The translations under genes and the position numbers were made by a program. Positions 24,240-34,709 of a stretch of DNA of 64,000 nucleotides are shown one piece after another; position 1 is the stretch's first letter; every line of letters begins with the position of its first letter. The stretch is from positions 22,017,038-22,081,037 of the forward strand of contig NC_031496.1 in assembly GCF_000237925.1 (NCBI RefSeq), written 5' to 3'. The notes beneath the pieces were generated by a model. The model was not told where the DNA came from, did not search any database, and saw only the letters and a list, made by a program, of their open reading frames with translations. The DNA comes from Schistosoma mansoni (lineage: Eukaryota; Platyhelminthes; Trematoda; Strigeidida; Schistosomatidae).

Positions 24240-24585
24240 TTGGTAAGCAGAGATGGATAGTGGCTAGCAGTTGAATCCAGGAAGCAGTTGCCGAGTGGAT
24301 AACGCGATGGCGTTTGAATCGAGGGTACTGGGTTTGAGTCCCAGAGTGAACATCAACTCTGAGATGCAGGTACATCCAGCTGACGAGTCCCAAATAGGAC
24401 GAAACGCGCGTCCAACTGGATTCCACTGCTAACCACTATCGATCTCTGCTTACCATGCTTGTGAATTAAGGCTATATCGAGGCAATACACACAGTATGCA
24501 CATATGCCAATTAGAGACTGACCAGTTGCAGTCTCAACACATCGATGGGAAGATTCAAACAAACAATACTAAGTGAATTTATATA
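24240..24585 (+). repeat. Sm-alpha-like SINE, near full length, with short inverted leader
   Basis: The first 45 bases (AAGCAGAGATGGATAGTGGC on) are the reverse of its own ribozyme-proximal end. The tRNA-like head then starts directly at CCGAGTGGATAACG, followed by B box GGTTTGAGTCCC, hammerhead and complete tail. Confidence 0.87.
24371..24430 (+). ncRNA. Hammerhead ribozyme, Sm-alpha type with extra bases after the cleavage site
   Basis: CTGACGAG, GTCC/GGAC stem II, GAAAC and GCGCGTC are intact. Extra bases (CAA) stand between GTC and the CTGGAT strand of stem I. The copies near 42300 and 42860 have the same extension, so it marks a subfamily. Confidence 0.7.
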
Positions 24586-25019
24586 TTTATTGTTATGTGA
24601 AATAAGTAGTAAGTCATGTTATACACAATGAAGTACCTTTAAAACAAAAAAACAGATCTAATTTATTCTTTCTTTATTGATTATTATTTCAGTAATATTG
24701 AACAATTTTTTTTAATGACATAAGTACATTCATGAAAAGTTTTTAAATCAGTTATGTAGATATGTCAGTTCGTCAAACTGTTCCATTTAAACTTATTCCA
24801 CATTAAATATTTAGCAGTTCTTTATATTTAAAACATATGAACAATGAATTGTCAATCATTGAAATGAAATATCCAAAAAAGACAGAAATAGTAAGTATAG
24901 TTTTAAGAAAATTTTTGTTGGGAATTCATTGATCAGCATTTAATTCATAGTTGTGATCTTTCAAGTTTAATATACTTTTCTTAGTAGATGAGATTTAAAA
25001 AAAATAAATTCGTGTTAAC

Positions 25020-25160
25020 GGGATCGAATCTCACGAGGCGGGATCGTGGATGTGTACTGCTGAGGAGTTCCACAATAGGATGAAATGGTTGTCCAGTTCG
25101 TTCAAGTTTCCTATGGTGGTCTAGCTTTAGTTGACTCATGATTTCAGCTATATCGAATAG
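25020..25160 (+). repeat. HHR-SINE B 3' part
   Basis: Starts in the B box (GGATCGAATCTCACGAGGCG), then the ribozyme and the tail to CATGATTTCAGCTA. Confidence 0.83.
25054..25099 (+). ncRNA. Hammerhead ribozyme, SINE B type
   Basis: CTGAGGAG, stem II TCC/GGA with a CACAATA loop, GAAAT and cleavage after GTC (25091-25093). Stem I GTACTG with CAGTTC has five pairs. Stem III is weakened (ATGG with TTGT). Confidence 0.62.
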
Positions 25161-25323
25161 TCATAAATTTCATCCTAAGTGAATTAATTTCAATGAAATC
25201 CTAAAACTTTTTTGTAGTAAAATTACTGAAATACTGTAGGTCATCGATACATCGAGAAATTAGTAAAACTAATTTATGAGTCTCATTCTGTGTACTCATT
25301 AATTGATTAACAACAAATTATAT

Positions 25324-25628
25324 CGCATCGAACAAGAACACGATTGGCGACAGTCGAATGCATTATGGCATAAAATTACAGAATATCTGAGTAAAATATG
25401 AGAACCATGAAGTAAATAGTTAATTTGCAAACTATCAAACAATTGTCTCAATCTTGAGCGTTCTTTCTGCCAATATCGGTTCATCGTCTCTGATTATTAT
25501 TGTTCATGCATTTTTATATCAATTCCGTCCCGTTCCCATCCTCTCCTTATCGATCTTCTACTTCAATACATTCAATGCCCGACTATAGTTATATAGTACT
25601 TGCGTGGATATAAGTAACCCACACTACA
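25324..25628 (-). mobile_element. Probable solo LTR, family A (fossil), reverse copy
   Basis: A 305-bp unit in the opposite orientation, flanked by ATAT on both sides. Older-looking than the 31685 copy. Confidence 0.58.
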
Positions 25629-26488
25629 ATATTATGTGTATATTTGGGAAATTAGCAATTTATGTTACTGGTAATATTAAAATTTATTCCATGTAGAAAT
25701 ATTCATTAAAAAATTTCTATTTCGTTCATCATTTGAATTGATTAGCGAAAGCTGTAACTTTACATTTGGGTTGTTTCATGAGAACAGTCTCTTTGTATAG
25801 ATTTGATAAGTCAACTTAAGTATTAGTGAGTCTGTAATAAAACTGTAAGATCAAGCAAAGGATAATCATTTAAATTATTCGCTGCTTATCAGCATATGAA
25901 AACAACCTACTGTGTTTATCGTGATTTGAACTAACTGTTAAATGTTCAGTAAACATGAAAGAGAAAACATTATTAGTATTATTATTTTTCCTCTCTGACG
26001 CCATGTAATAGTCCAAAACTGCTTTGATTCACTTGGTGCAATTATCAAAAATGAAGGCAATATGAAATAAAAAGAGATTTCAGTTAAGTAACACATTTGT
26101 CCTTCTACATAGTCACAAAACGTTTTCATAATAGATTTCTTTTATTATTCATGGAAGAGAATTCATATTGTAGAATTAACTTTCATTGTTCATTAAACTG
26201 GTAATCCGCAACTCAGGAAAACTAGTAATTTATACTTCACATTACATTATTCTGATAGTGAATGTTTATACTTTTTGACTAGTCGTTCAACTCTGTTTTC
26301 TTTCTACTTGACAGTCAGTATACTATCTCTGAGTAATGAACTATAGACAGTTTATTTCGGGTAAAATATAATTATCTCTATTCTTAATTTGTAAATGATT
26401 AGTAACAAAGAAAATCTTTCATTCCTTTATGGATAAAAAAATAAATACAATGCATTTTACTAAGTTAGTATACTATGAAAATGAATCT

Positions 26489-26656
26489 GAGATGGATAGT
26501 GGCTAGCAGTGGAATCCAGGACGCGCGTTTCGTCTTATTTGGGACTCGTCTTCTGGATATACCTGCATCTCAGAGTTGATGTTCACTCTAGGACTGGAAC
26601 CCAGTACCTTTCGCTTCAAACGACATCGCGTTATCCACTCGACCACTTGCTAATTA
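26489..26656 (-). repeat. Sm-alpha-like SINE
   Basis: Ribozyme plus tRNA-like head in reverse (GATGGATAGTGGCTAGCAGT to CCACTCGACCACTTGC). The core reads AAGACGAG in place of CTGACGAG, so it is probably inactive; GAAACGCGCGTC is kept. Confidence 0.83.
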
Positions 26657-27713
26657 GATTAGTTATTTGTATAAGAAATATAGCGTTTTTATCACTCACA
26701 TAAAGCATATTTCATACAGAGTCTTTAATAATCTGAAATTAACATGATCAAACTTGTCTAAATGTATCAAATATTTAAATCTGTTTGTTTTTAATACTAC
26801 TTAAAATTATGTTAATTATTTTTCTTAAAAAGCAACTTACATGTCTAAACCCTAGTTTGTTTACTCATTACGATATTATAAACATGTTCTTTACGCTTTG
26901 TATGGTACTTATTTTCTGTGACAAGACGTCCCCCTTAATCTAGTATTTATTCCTACCAAATTGAAGTTGATATAAATGAGGACGAGAAATGGACTGATGT
27001 ATGATGATGTGGAGGAACACCTTTGAATAGCCTAAAAAAAGATCGAAGTCTGCGCAACTATCAAACAATAATTTTACAACCTAAAACAAACAATTACACA
27101 AGAAATATCTAAGGCGGAAACTATTCTGAACAATGAATAACTAATAGACTAGACAACTATATTCCTAGAATTGTACAAGGTATTTTCATAATTGAAGCAT
27201 TAACTTTATTGATGAAAAAAACGTTAGAGATCATGTATAAACAACAACTTGTCAACAATGTGACACGTAATCAGTTATTTATCACAATGTTAATCCATTT
27301 TATGTCAGTAAAATCGAACAAAACACTAAATTAATATCACTCATCCCTTGGTAACCTATAAAAATTTGATGACTTACAATCAAAATCATCTGTAAATACT
27401 ATTTTAATAAGTATGTGACAGTTAGGTAGTTTGAATTAAATTACTATGTATAGTTGATTTATGAGATTATTTTTCCAGTTTACGCTATATGTATCTATCT
27501 CTATTGTGGAACCAGAAACATAAACTGGAACTAAATATTTTGTTTAACCTGTTCACTATCGATTTATTAATGATCAGATAAACTATATCATACAATAATT
27601 AGTTACTTAAACAGTCTACTTATTTTTATCTACGTCATATTAGTAATAATGATTAGTTATCAATGTTGAAAGCGTGAGTCAATTGAAGCTAGACCACCAT
27701 GGAAAACCTGGAA

Positions 27714-27759
27714 ACACTGGACGGCCGTTTCGTCCTATTATGGGACTCCTCAGCAGTGC
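27714..27759 (-). ncRNA. Hammerhead ribozyme, SINE B type, fully canonical
   Basis: Stem I GCACTG with CAGTGT (five Watson-Crick pairs plus G-U), core CTGAGGAG, stem II TCC/GGA with a CATAATA loop, CGAAAC, palindromic ACGG/CCGT stem III, cleavage after GTC (27722-27720). Best-preserved SINE B ribozyme. Confidence 0.87.
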
Positions 27760-27809
27760 GCATCCACGAACCCGCTCTCGCGAGATTCGAACCCAGGACC
27801 TACCAGTCT

Positions 27810-28009
27810 NNNNNNNNNNNNNNNNNNNNNNNNNNNNNNNNNNNNNNNNNNNNNNNNNNNNNNNNNNNNNNNNNNNNNNNNNNNNNNNNNNNNNNNNNNN
27901 NNNNNNNNNNNNNNNNNNNNNNNNNNNNNNNNNNNNNNNNNNNNNNNNNNNNNNNNNNNNNNNNNNNNNNNNNNNNNNNNNNNNNNNNNNNNNNNNNNNN
28001 NNNNNNNNN
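27810..28009. other. Assembly gap of 200 N
   Basis: Exactly 200 undetermined bases, the usual placeholder length, falling between the arms of a fold-back SINE. The true length is unknown. Confidence 0.97.
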
Positions 28010-28094
28010 TCAATTGACTCACGCTTTCAACATTGATAAATACTAAATCTCCACAAAACCCCTTCTATAATTAATAATGATTAGGTAAATGTTA

Positions 28095-28935
28095 TTCTGA
28101 ACGACAATATCATCACAAACTTCAGGTACAAGTGAAGTGCTCGAACTTCTCCACATATGACTCACAGCTTGTCCTATCGACCTAGATCTTCATTGGTTAT
28201 TGCTGACCTTCAACTTGACGTTGTCTACCTCATTACTTTGATTGTATCTACCATTTATTTAATTTTTGGTCCCATATTTGTTCAGAACGTTTATGATTGA
28301 TAGATAGATTGGATGGCTTTCAATGCGTTTATTGATTGCTGATTGACCTGATTACAAAGCTTCTAAAAATTCTCTGGTGTTTTCAGAGTTCTCTCTATCC
28401 AAGATCTCAACATTTTCCCAGTCGAATATATGTCCACAGTTGTCCACATGCATTGATATAAGTGAGGATATGTCATGGCGTTTGACTGCTAGTCGTTGCT
28501 TTCAGGCGAAGATGAACTGAGTGTCCACTTTGTCCGATGTAGTGTTTTTCGCAGTTGGAACAATTTATTTTGTTGACGATGTCCAGTTTTTCTTATTTTG
28601 TCATTTCGTCCTTTGGTTTGCATAGGATTGATTGAAATGATTTTGTTAGGTTGTATGCTACACCTATTCCAAAAGGCTTCAACAATCTTGTTGTAGTGAT
28701 AGAATCATCAGTTCATCAGTTTCTGTTCTTGACTTTGTTTCTGCTGATGCGTTTGGCTGTTATTCTTTGATTACGTTGATTGGGTAGCCGTTCTTTTGAA
28801 AGATAGTCTTTGGGTATTTTTCTCCATTTTTCTGCTCTGCAAATGTGTTGCAGTTTGTCCTCACGTTCTTGAACAGAGTTTGTACGCTGTCGATTTCGTG
28901 ATAAATTATGGTTTCAAATAAAATTTAGAAAGCAA
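28095..28935 (-). mobile_element. Penelope-like element fragment with GIY-YIG endonuclease
   Basis: Reading leftward it has an RT-to-endonuclease linker (VAYNLTKSFQSILCKPKDEM) and a GIY-YIG core NCEKHYIGQSGHSVHLRL near 28480-28560, in which YIG-Q-G is the second half of the catalytic signature. Then come IFDWENVEILDRE, the NSENTREFLEAL tail and the terminal region shared with 16598. GIY-YIG plus Penelope RT defines the class. Stops and frame changes are present, for example after TTSSQTP. An AATTTAGAAAGC string marks the approximate 5' limit. Confidence 0.78.
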
Positions 28936-29049
28936 AATAAACGTTTGTATCTGGGTGAACGACCTTATTCCTATGGTATTTATGGGAGTCTTGATAACAT
29001 TAGATTTTAAAAATAATGCTCCATTTAAGAATTCATCTACATTTTAAAG

Positions 29050-29190
29050 AGTTGAGATCATGAGCCAATCGAAGCTAGACCGTCATGGAAAACCTGGAAG
29101 CACTAGACGGCCATTTCGTCTTATTGTGGGATTCCTCAGCAGTACTCATCCACTGTCCTGCCTCACGAGATTCGAACCCAGGATCTTAGT
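29050..29190 (-). repeat. HHR-SINE B
   Basis: In reverse it has tail, ribozyme (CTGAGGAAT, GAAAT, GTC retained) and reverse B box GATTCGAACCC; the head is cut at ATCTTAG. Confidence 0.83.
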
Positions 29191-29656
29191 GGTATTATCA
29201 TTTTCTTTCCTATAACTTGCTCCTGACTAATTAAAGACTAGCTGAAAAATCTTTCATAATTGTTTTAATCTATAACCCAGAAAAATATTATATTATCCTT
29301 TTTGTAATAATAACCATTATAAAATATTTACATCTGACTATTGATTATCCAAAAATGTTGTGATCAACTTATAGTTCATTGTTATGATTTATTTTCCATC
29401 AAACTGAACATTTTTATTATAAGTTACTTAAAGAATATCCATTTGTTTCATTATTTATTACCATAATTTATTACATCATCCGGTTAATTTTCTTGTTTTC
29501 AATCTTTTCAGATTGTTATGATCCTTTTCTCTTCGAATAATTTAACTTTCTATTGAGCAATATATTTCAATTATTATTTGTGCATTCATCATAGTTCATC
29601 AATACCGTTCTACTTTCAGATGGTTATTTCACACTTTGTTACTGGAACATCTTATT

Positions 29657-30154
29657 GACTTACTTTTTTAATTACGCCTGTTACTCCCAATGGAGCATAG
29701 GCCACCGACCAGCATTCTACAACCCACTCTGTTCTGTGCTTTCCTTTCTAGTTCTATCCAATTGCTGTTCACTCTTTTCATGTCTGTTTCCATTTCTCGG
29801 TGTATTGTGTTCTTTGGTCATCCTCTTCTCCTTTGACCTTCACGATTCCATGTGAAGACTTGTACTGTAACTCAATCGGCTGCTTTCCTCAATATGTGTC
29901 CTATCCACTTCAAGCGCTTCTTCCTGATTTCTTCCTTTGCTGGAATCTGGTTTGTTCTCGCCCACAGTAGGTTGTTGCTGATAGTGTCTGTCCAACTGAT
30001 CCGAAGTATTTTGCATAGACAACTGTTAATGAACACGTATATCTTCTGGATGACGGCTTTCGTAATTCTCTGAGTTTCCGCCCCATACAGTAGAAATGTC
30101 TTGACATTTGTATTGAAAATTCTGATGTTGGTGTTGATCGACAATCGTTTTGTG
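29657..30154 (-). mobile_element. RTE-type LINE 3' fragment (TAAG-tailed family), twin of the 23-kb copy
   Basis: A 5'-truncated copy in reverse orientation, flanked by an 18-bp duplication with one mismatch (TTACTGGAACATCTTATT at 29639-29656; 30155-30172). From its 3' tail to about 30130 I see no difference from the 3' part of the element at 23026-23767. About 19 bases at its 5' junction (30136-30154) match neither family nor flank. Confidence 0.85.
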
Positions 30155-30258
30155 TTACAGGAACATCTTATTTATTGAATTATTTCCTTTAATAGTTCCT
30201 ATATTATCAAACTATTAATGGTTGGTGAATGTTAGTGAACGTCTATATTAATTATGAA

Positions 30259-30260
30259 TG

Positions 30261-30287
<27 letters not shown>
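30259..30287. repeat. AT microsatellite
   Basis: Perfect AT dinucleotide run of about 14 units. Confidence 0.9.
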
Positions 30288-30291
<4 letters not shown>

Positions 30292-30410
30292 AAGCTCCTT
30301 CACACATTAAATCATTTGGAAAGTAAGACACCTAAGTAAGTGTTTGGTGAAATATTTTTAGTGTACTCTTTGCTTATACAATTAGTTCTTTGTACAACTA
30401 ATGTTAATTT

Positions 30411-30738
30411 TGATGGGGTTTGATGGTTTGGTCATGGAACTTTCATCGTTCTTCTGAACGACATCATGAGAATAAACTTCGGGTAGTGGTGAAGTGTTTG
30501 AATTTCTCCATATATGATTCACAGCTTGTCCTGTGCACCTCGATATTGATTGGTTCTTGTTGACCTTAAATCTATCATTGTTTGTTTCTTTGTTTTGGTT
30601 GTATCTCCCATTGGTTTGTGCTGATGATTTCGTTCAGAAGGACGATGAAAGCTCCACGACCGAACCATTCAGCTCAGTCAAACAAAACTCCATCAAAATC
30701 ATCCACGTGAGCTACAAATCTTCTCCACCATCTCATAA
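30411..30738. mobile_element. Penelope-like element terminal inverted pair
   Basis: Positions 30411-30612 carry the terminal region in reverse, and 30613-30725 carry it forward, reading VCADDFVQKDDESSTTEP. The arrangement is as at 16598-17148 but shorter, without the NTREFLEAW part. The flanks AATGTTAATTTT and AATGATAATTTT may be an imperfect 12-bp duplication. Confidence 0.65.
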
Positions 30739-31299
30739 TGATAATTTTAAAATCTGATACTACAGATTAAATTAAAACTTTGGAAATGTTACAAACAATC
30801 CTGTGTAACAGATATCACATGATTAATATACACACTAATTTATTGTTGACTAAAAATAGTATATAAAAAATACCTTAATACAATTCAATATAAAGGTATG
30901 AATTTATACTTTATAAACTATCAAATCTTAATGAGATAACAAATCTCATAGTGACAATATTCTGTTAAGAACCAATCGTACATCAGTATATAGAAACATA
31001 ATTTATCTGTGATTAACTATTGATCAGTTTAAGGTAGAAAATTTTTATCCGCTTTTAATTAAGCTTGAATAGGTTATAACACATTCATTATGATATGAAT
31101 TAATATACCTTTTATCCAAGTTGGCACAATCGATTTCATGACCGTGAGTAATAAACCAATTTATTATGCAGTAGATAATGATTAATGTAATGTATGTCCA
31201 ATTATTCTTAGTGCAAATTGGATTAAATGTGGTCATTAGTATTGATGACACAACATCATATGTACGATGTTGAAATGTAAAGTGGTGGGTAAAGGTAGT

Positions 31300-31425
31300 C
31301 TACAAGAAGTGTCAATTTCCATTAGCTTATAGATACACCTTACTGACGAGTGCCAAGTAGCATGAAAACTAGGTCCAGAGTTTCTGGTTGTCTACCTCTA
31401 ACCACTATCTTACATCTCATGCAAG
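31300..31425 (+). repeat. Old Sm-alpha-like fragment
   Basis: Recognisable blocks are ACTGACGAGTGCCAAGTAG, GAAAACTAGGTCC and AACCACTATCTTACATCTC, in family order. Decayed core. Confidence 0.5.
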
Positions 31426-31684
31426 GCTTAGCAATATTATTGTACTTGTTAAAAGTATAAATTTTTGACTAATAGATTGTTTATCTGAAATGCATTTTGA
31501 CTTTATTGATCAGTTTTAGTATTGCAAAATAACATGTCATAATGTTTCTATGGATTAATTCAACAAAAACAAATTGGAAAAGTTTAATTAATTGTTCAGT
31601 AGTTAATTATAGTCGGATTAAACAGTTAATAAAATGTTGATCAACATGATGATCAAATAATGATCAACAATTTACAAGTCATTT

Positions 31685-31989
31685 TGTGGGGTGGGTTACT
31701 TATATCAATACAAGTAGTATATAACGATGGTCATCCAGTGAATGTATTTCAGTAGAAGATCGATAAGGAGAGAACGGGAACGGGATGCAATCGGTATGAA
31801 AATGCATGAACAATAACAATCGGAGACTATAGACTGATATTGTCAAAATGAACGGTCAAGTTTAAGACAATAGATTGCTATTTTAAAAATTAACTGTTTA
31901 CTGTATGGTTATTAGATTTTAGTGAGATAGCCTGTAATTTACGTGTCAAATGCATTAGATTGTCTTCACTCGTCTTCTTGTTCACTACA
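31685..31989 (+). mobile_element. Probable solo LTR, family A (fossil)
   Basis: A 305-bp unit, TGTGGGG to CACTACA, with 4-bp duplication ATTT on both sides. Best-preserved ends of the family here. Confidence 0.63.
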
Positions 31990-32134
31990 ATTTGTCAGAA
32001 TTATAAATGCTTTGAAAATTACGAAATCAGTTGTGATAAATTGAAAGTAAGCTTCTATTGATTTTCAATTAGCTTTTCATCATGGCTCTACACTAATATG
32101 TATATATGGTTTACAATAATGAAATAACATTCTT

Positions 32135-32440
32135 CTATAGTGCAGTACCAATCAAATACAAAAAAAATGATAGTGATCCTGACACATCGTGCTAGAAGGA
32201 TTTGCTCGGATGACATTATTTTAGATGAATTGGTTTATATTCGCAACATGTTTAATAGGAATGCATACCGAATGAAATTCATCGACAAACACATGATGGA
32301 GACGAAAAGAAGAACAAGGGTACCTACCGTTACGAAGAAGGTATTGTTCTTAAAATTACAATTCTTAAGTGATGCCAAGTAGGAAATCGTGACAAAGAGG
32401 TTAGGAATGGGAATTTTCACTATATTCTACTGATTTATCA
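32135..32440 (+). mobile_element. Penelope-like element RT C-terminal fragment
   Basis: Translation gives KKMIVILTHRARRICSDDI, LDELVYIRNMFNRNAYRMKF, IDKHM and PTVTKKVLFLKLQF. After a stop it reads [11 protein letters not shown]. The order RA-R-ICS, NGYP-like box, FIDKH and KK-VFLKLPF is the Penelope pattern between RT and GIY-YIG. It belongs to another subfamily than the copy at 28095. Immediately followed by an RTE fragment. Confidence 0.7.
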
Positions 32441-32460
32441 AATAATTCATTATCTTTCAT

Positions 32461-32611
32461 TACGCCGAGAAATAGAGACAGACATGAGAAGAATGAACAA
32501 GAACTGGAAAGAACTAGAAAAGAAGGCCCAGGACAGAGTGGGTTGGAGAAAGCTGGTCGGCGGCCTATGCTCCATTGGGAGTAACAGGCGTAAGTAAGTA
32601 AGTAAGTAAGT
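32461..32611 (+). mobile_element. RTE-type LINE 3' end (TAAG-tailed family), 151 bp
   Basis: A severely 5'-truncated insertion coding only the last residues ([35 protein letters not shown]) and ending in five or six TAAG units. It is flanked by a perfect 13-bp duplication CATTATCTTTCAT (32448-32460, 32612-32624). It lies directly beside a HHR-SINE B piece. Confidence 0.9.
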
Positions 32612-32624
32612 CATTATCTTTCAT

Positions 32625-32755
32625 AATAGGTCCTGGGTTCGAATCTCGTGAGGCGAGATGATGGATGCGCACTGCTGAGAAGTCCCAGTGCCTTCCAGTG
32701 CTCCCAGGTTTTCCTTGGTTGTCTAGCTTCAATTGACTCATGCTTTCAACTATCA
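32625..32755 (+). repeat. HHR-SINE B with ribozyme deletion
   Basis: Directly after the 13-bp duplication of the RTE fragment. It has B box GGGTTCGAATC and GATGCGCACTGCTGAG, but stem II and GAAAC are replaced by a short CCAGTGCCTT duplication before the tail. Confidence 0.82.
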
Positions 32756-33084
32756 TTTCATATTATTAAATGAAGAGACTTACATCATAAAAATGCAAAA
32801 TAGTTAGTTATAGTTTTGTTTATAATTTTAATAATAAACTTTGATTTTCAGACGTTTTCAATGGGATTTATTTTAATTAGATTAATTATTTTAAATATAC
32901 TATTTATTAATGATACAATTATATATGATTACTTATAAACTTCAGATCCTTAAATCATCTATGTTATGGTCATTTTCAAAAATTCGGATCATTCTAATTT
33001 ATATAACTTATATCATCACGTCAGTCGTAGAAAAAAAGAAAAGAAAATATATAATTGTGATACATAGATATTTGAATAAGATTA

Positions 33085-33120
33085 TTATTATTACTATTAC
33101 TATTATTATTACTATTATAT
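33085..33120. repeat. ATT/ACT trinucleotide repeat
   Basis: Alternating ATT and ACT triplets over about 36 bases. Confidence 0.8.
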
Positions 33121-33262
33121 GGAATGATGGGAAATAGATTTTTTGTAATTTTTGATGATTTCATCAATTCGAGATTGTAGTAATGTTCTATTAGATTTTA
33201 TCCAAAGTTATTTATTGAATTCGATAAAAGTGTTTTTGATTTAATTTAGTATATTTTAATTG

Positions 33263-33827
33263 TTAGAAGAAGAGTTATATAGTTGAAATCATGAGTCAAT
33301 TGAAGGTAGACAACCATGGAAAAACTGGAAGAACTGGACGGCCAACTCGTCCAATTATAGGACTCTTCAGCAGTACGCATCCACGATCCCGACTCGCGAG
33401 ATTCGAACCCAGTATCGCACTAGAGCACTTAACCGATAGACCACTGAGCCGGCATCTAGCAGTGTTGATGTCTAACTTCAACCAATCCACGAAATCTGAG
33501 CAACCGTCCACCATTGTCTTCTGTGAGTTTTTATCTTACAATAGACCTGGTTGAACTCCACTTGTCACTGCGTCTCACTAGAACTCCAGGAAATATCTCT
33601 TGAAAACAGTCTCCAGTGAGCATATGATCATTGTTAGAAGGGGGTTTTGTGGAGATTTTAGTAATTTCATATATATGGTTGAAATCATGAGTTCATTAAA
33701 GCTAGACCACCACGGATCCAATCTCGCGAGACGCACAGTTGAGGAATTTCACAATAGAACAAACCGGCCGTCCAGTTCGTCCAGGTTTTCCATGGTGGTC
33801 TAGCTTCAATTAACTCATGATTTCAAC
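33263..33827. repeat. HHR-SINE B tandem dimer with terminal fold-back, one insertion
   Basis: A full reverse unit (33263 to about 33634: tail, ribozyme, tRNA-like head, leader ending CCAGTGAGCATATGATC) runs head-to-tail into a second unit (TTAGAAGGGGGTTTTGTGG). That second unit folds back on itself near 33718 and ends at 33827. A perfect 13-bp duplication TATATTTTAATTG (33250-33262, 33828-33840) encloses all of it. Both ribozymes are degraded. Confidence 0.88.
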
Positions 33828-34174
33828 TATATTTTAATTGATTTAATTATGAAAATGGCAGCAACTATTCAACTATAAGTAATAGATTATTGTTGCAATT
33901 AGAAATTTATTTTTTCTTGTTCAACTAAAAAAACGTTTTTATAAAAATTTAACCTAGATCATTTAAAAATTAATTTACAATTACACAAAAATGAAAATAC
34001 TTTCTATTTATATATAACCAATGAAGTTGAAGAATAATTTTTTTGTATACTATAATTGAATGGATTGAAATTCAATGATCAAGTCTTTGAATAGTTATCT
34101 CTATGGTTATTAAGATTACATAGAACTCGTGTGTAGTAATTTCATATATTCATAGAGTGATTTTAGGTTTCATA

Positions 34175-34495
34175 ATTTTGTATTGTTTCTTTGAATCTTT
34201 CCATTGATGCTTAAGACAGAAATTGATCACTCTCTTATTGGTATATGTGCATCCTATACGGATCGCCTCGATATTGCTTGAAGTCATTATCATTATAAGC
34301 AAAAATAGATGTTAGCTAGTAGTGAAATCCAGGATGGGCGTTTCGTCTTATTTGAGGCTCGTCAGGTGGATGTACCTACATCTCAGAGTTGATTTTCACT
34401 CTGGGATTCGAACCCATTACCATTCGCTTCAAACGCCATAGCATTATCCACTTAACTACATAGTCACATGTTTGTGCAATCGGTTGAAGTTTAAT
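34175..34495 (-). repeat. Sm-alpha-like SINE, near full length
   Basis: Reads from the 3' end (TATTGTTTCTTTGAATC) through ribozyme and tRNA-like head (GGGATTCGAACCC as reverse B box) to GCAATCGGTTGAAGTTTAA. CTGACGAG and GAAAC are retained, but stem II is disrupted. It lies about 400 bases downstream of transporter exon 1, inside intron 1. Confidence 0.83.
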
Positions 34496-34678
34496 TCATT
34501 TTTATATATAAATGTTTTAAAATTAAGTATCATTTTGGTGACATTTAGACTTGATTCATAGTATTGGTTTTTTTTATGTAACATTACACTAGACAACAAA
34601 TGTAATTAATTATGTCTACTAGTTTGAATGAGAGCATGTTGATTTTGGCACATTTCACAGAATTTTATGTCATAAATC

Positions 34679-34709
34679 AATATATATATATATATATGCA
34701 TATATATCA
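34679..34709. repeat. AT microsatellite
   Basis: AT dinucleotides with one GC interruption. Confidence 0.85.

Larger units (their letters stand above)
27657..28071. repeat. HHR-SINE B fold-back spanning the assembly gap
   Basis: Left arm 27657-27809 (reverse tail, ribozyme, start of tRNA-like head) and right arm 28010-28071. The unit tail CACAAAACCCCTTCT is on the right arm only. A perfect 13-bp duplication TAATAATGATTAG lies at 27644-27656 and 28072-28084. Confidence 0.9.
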
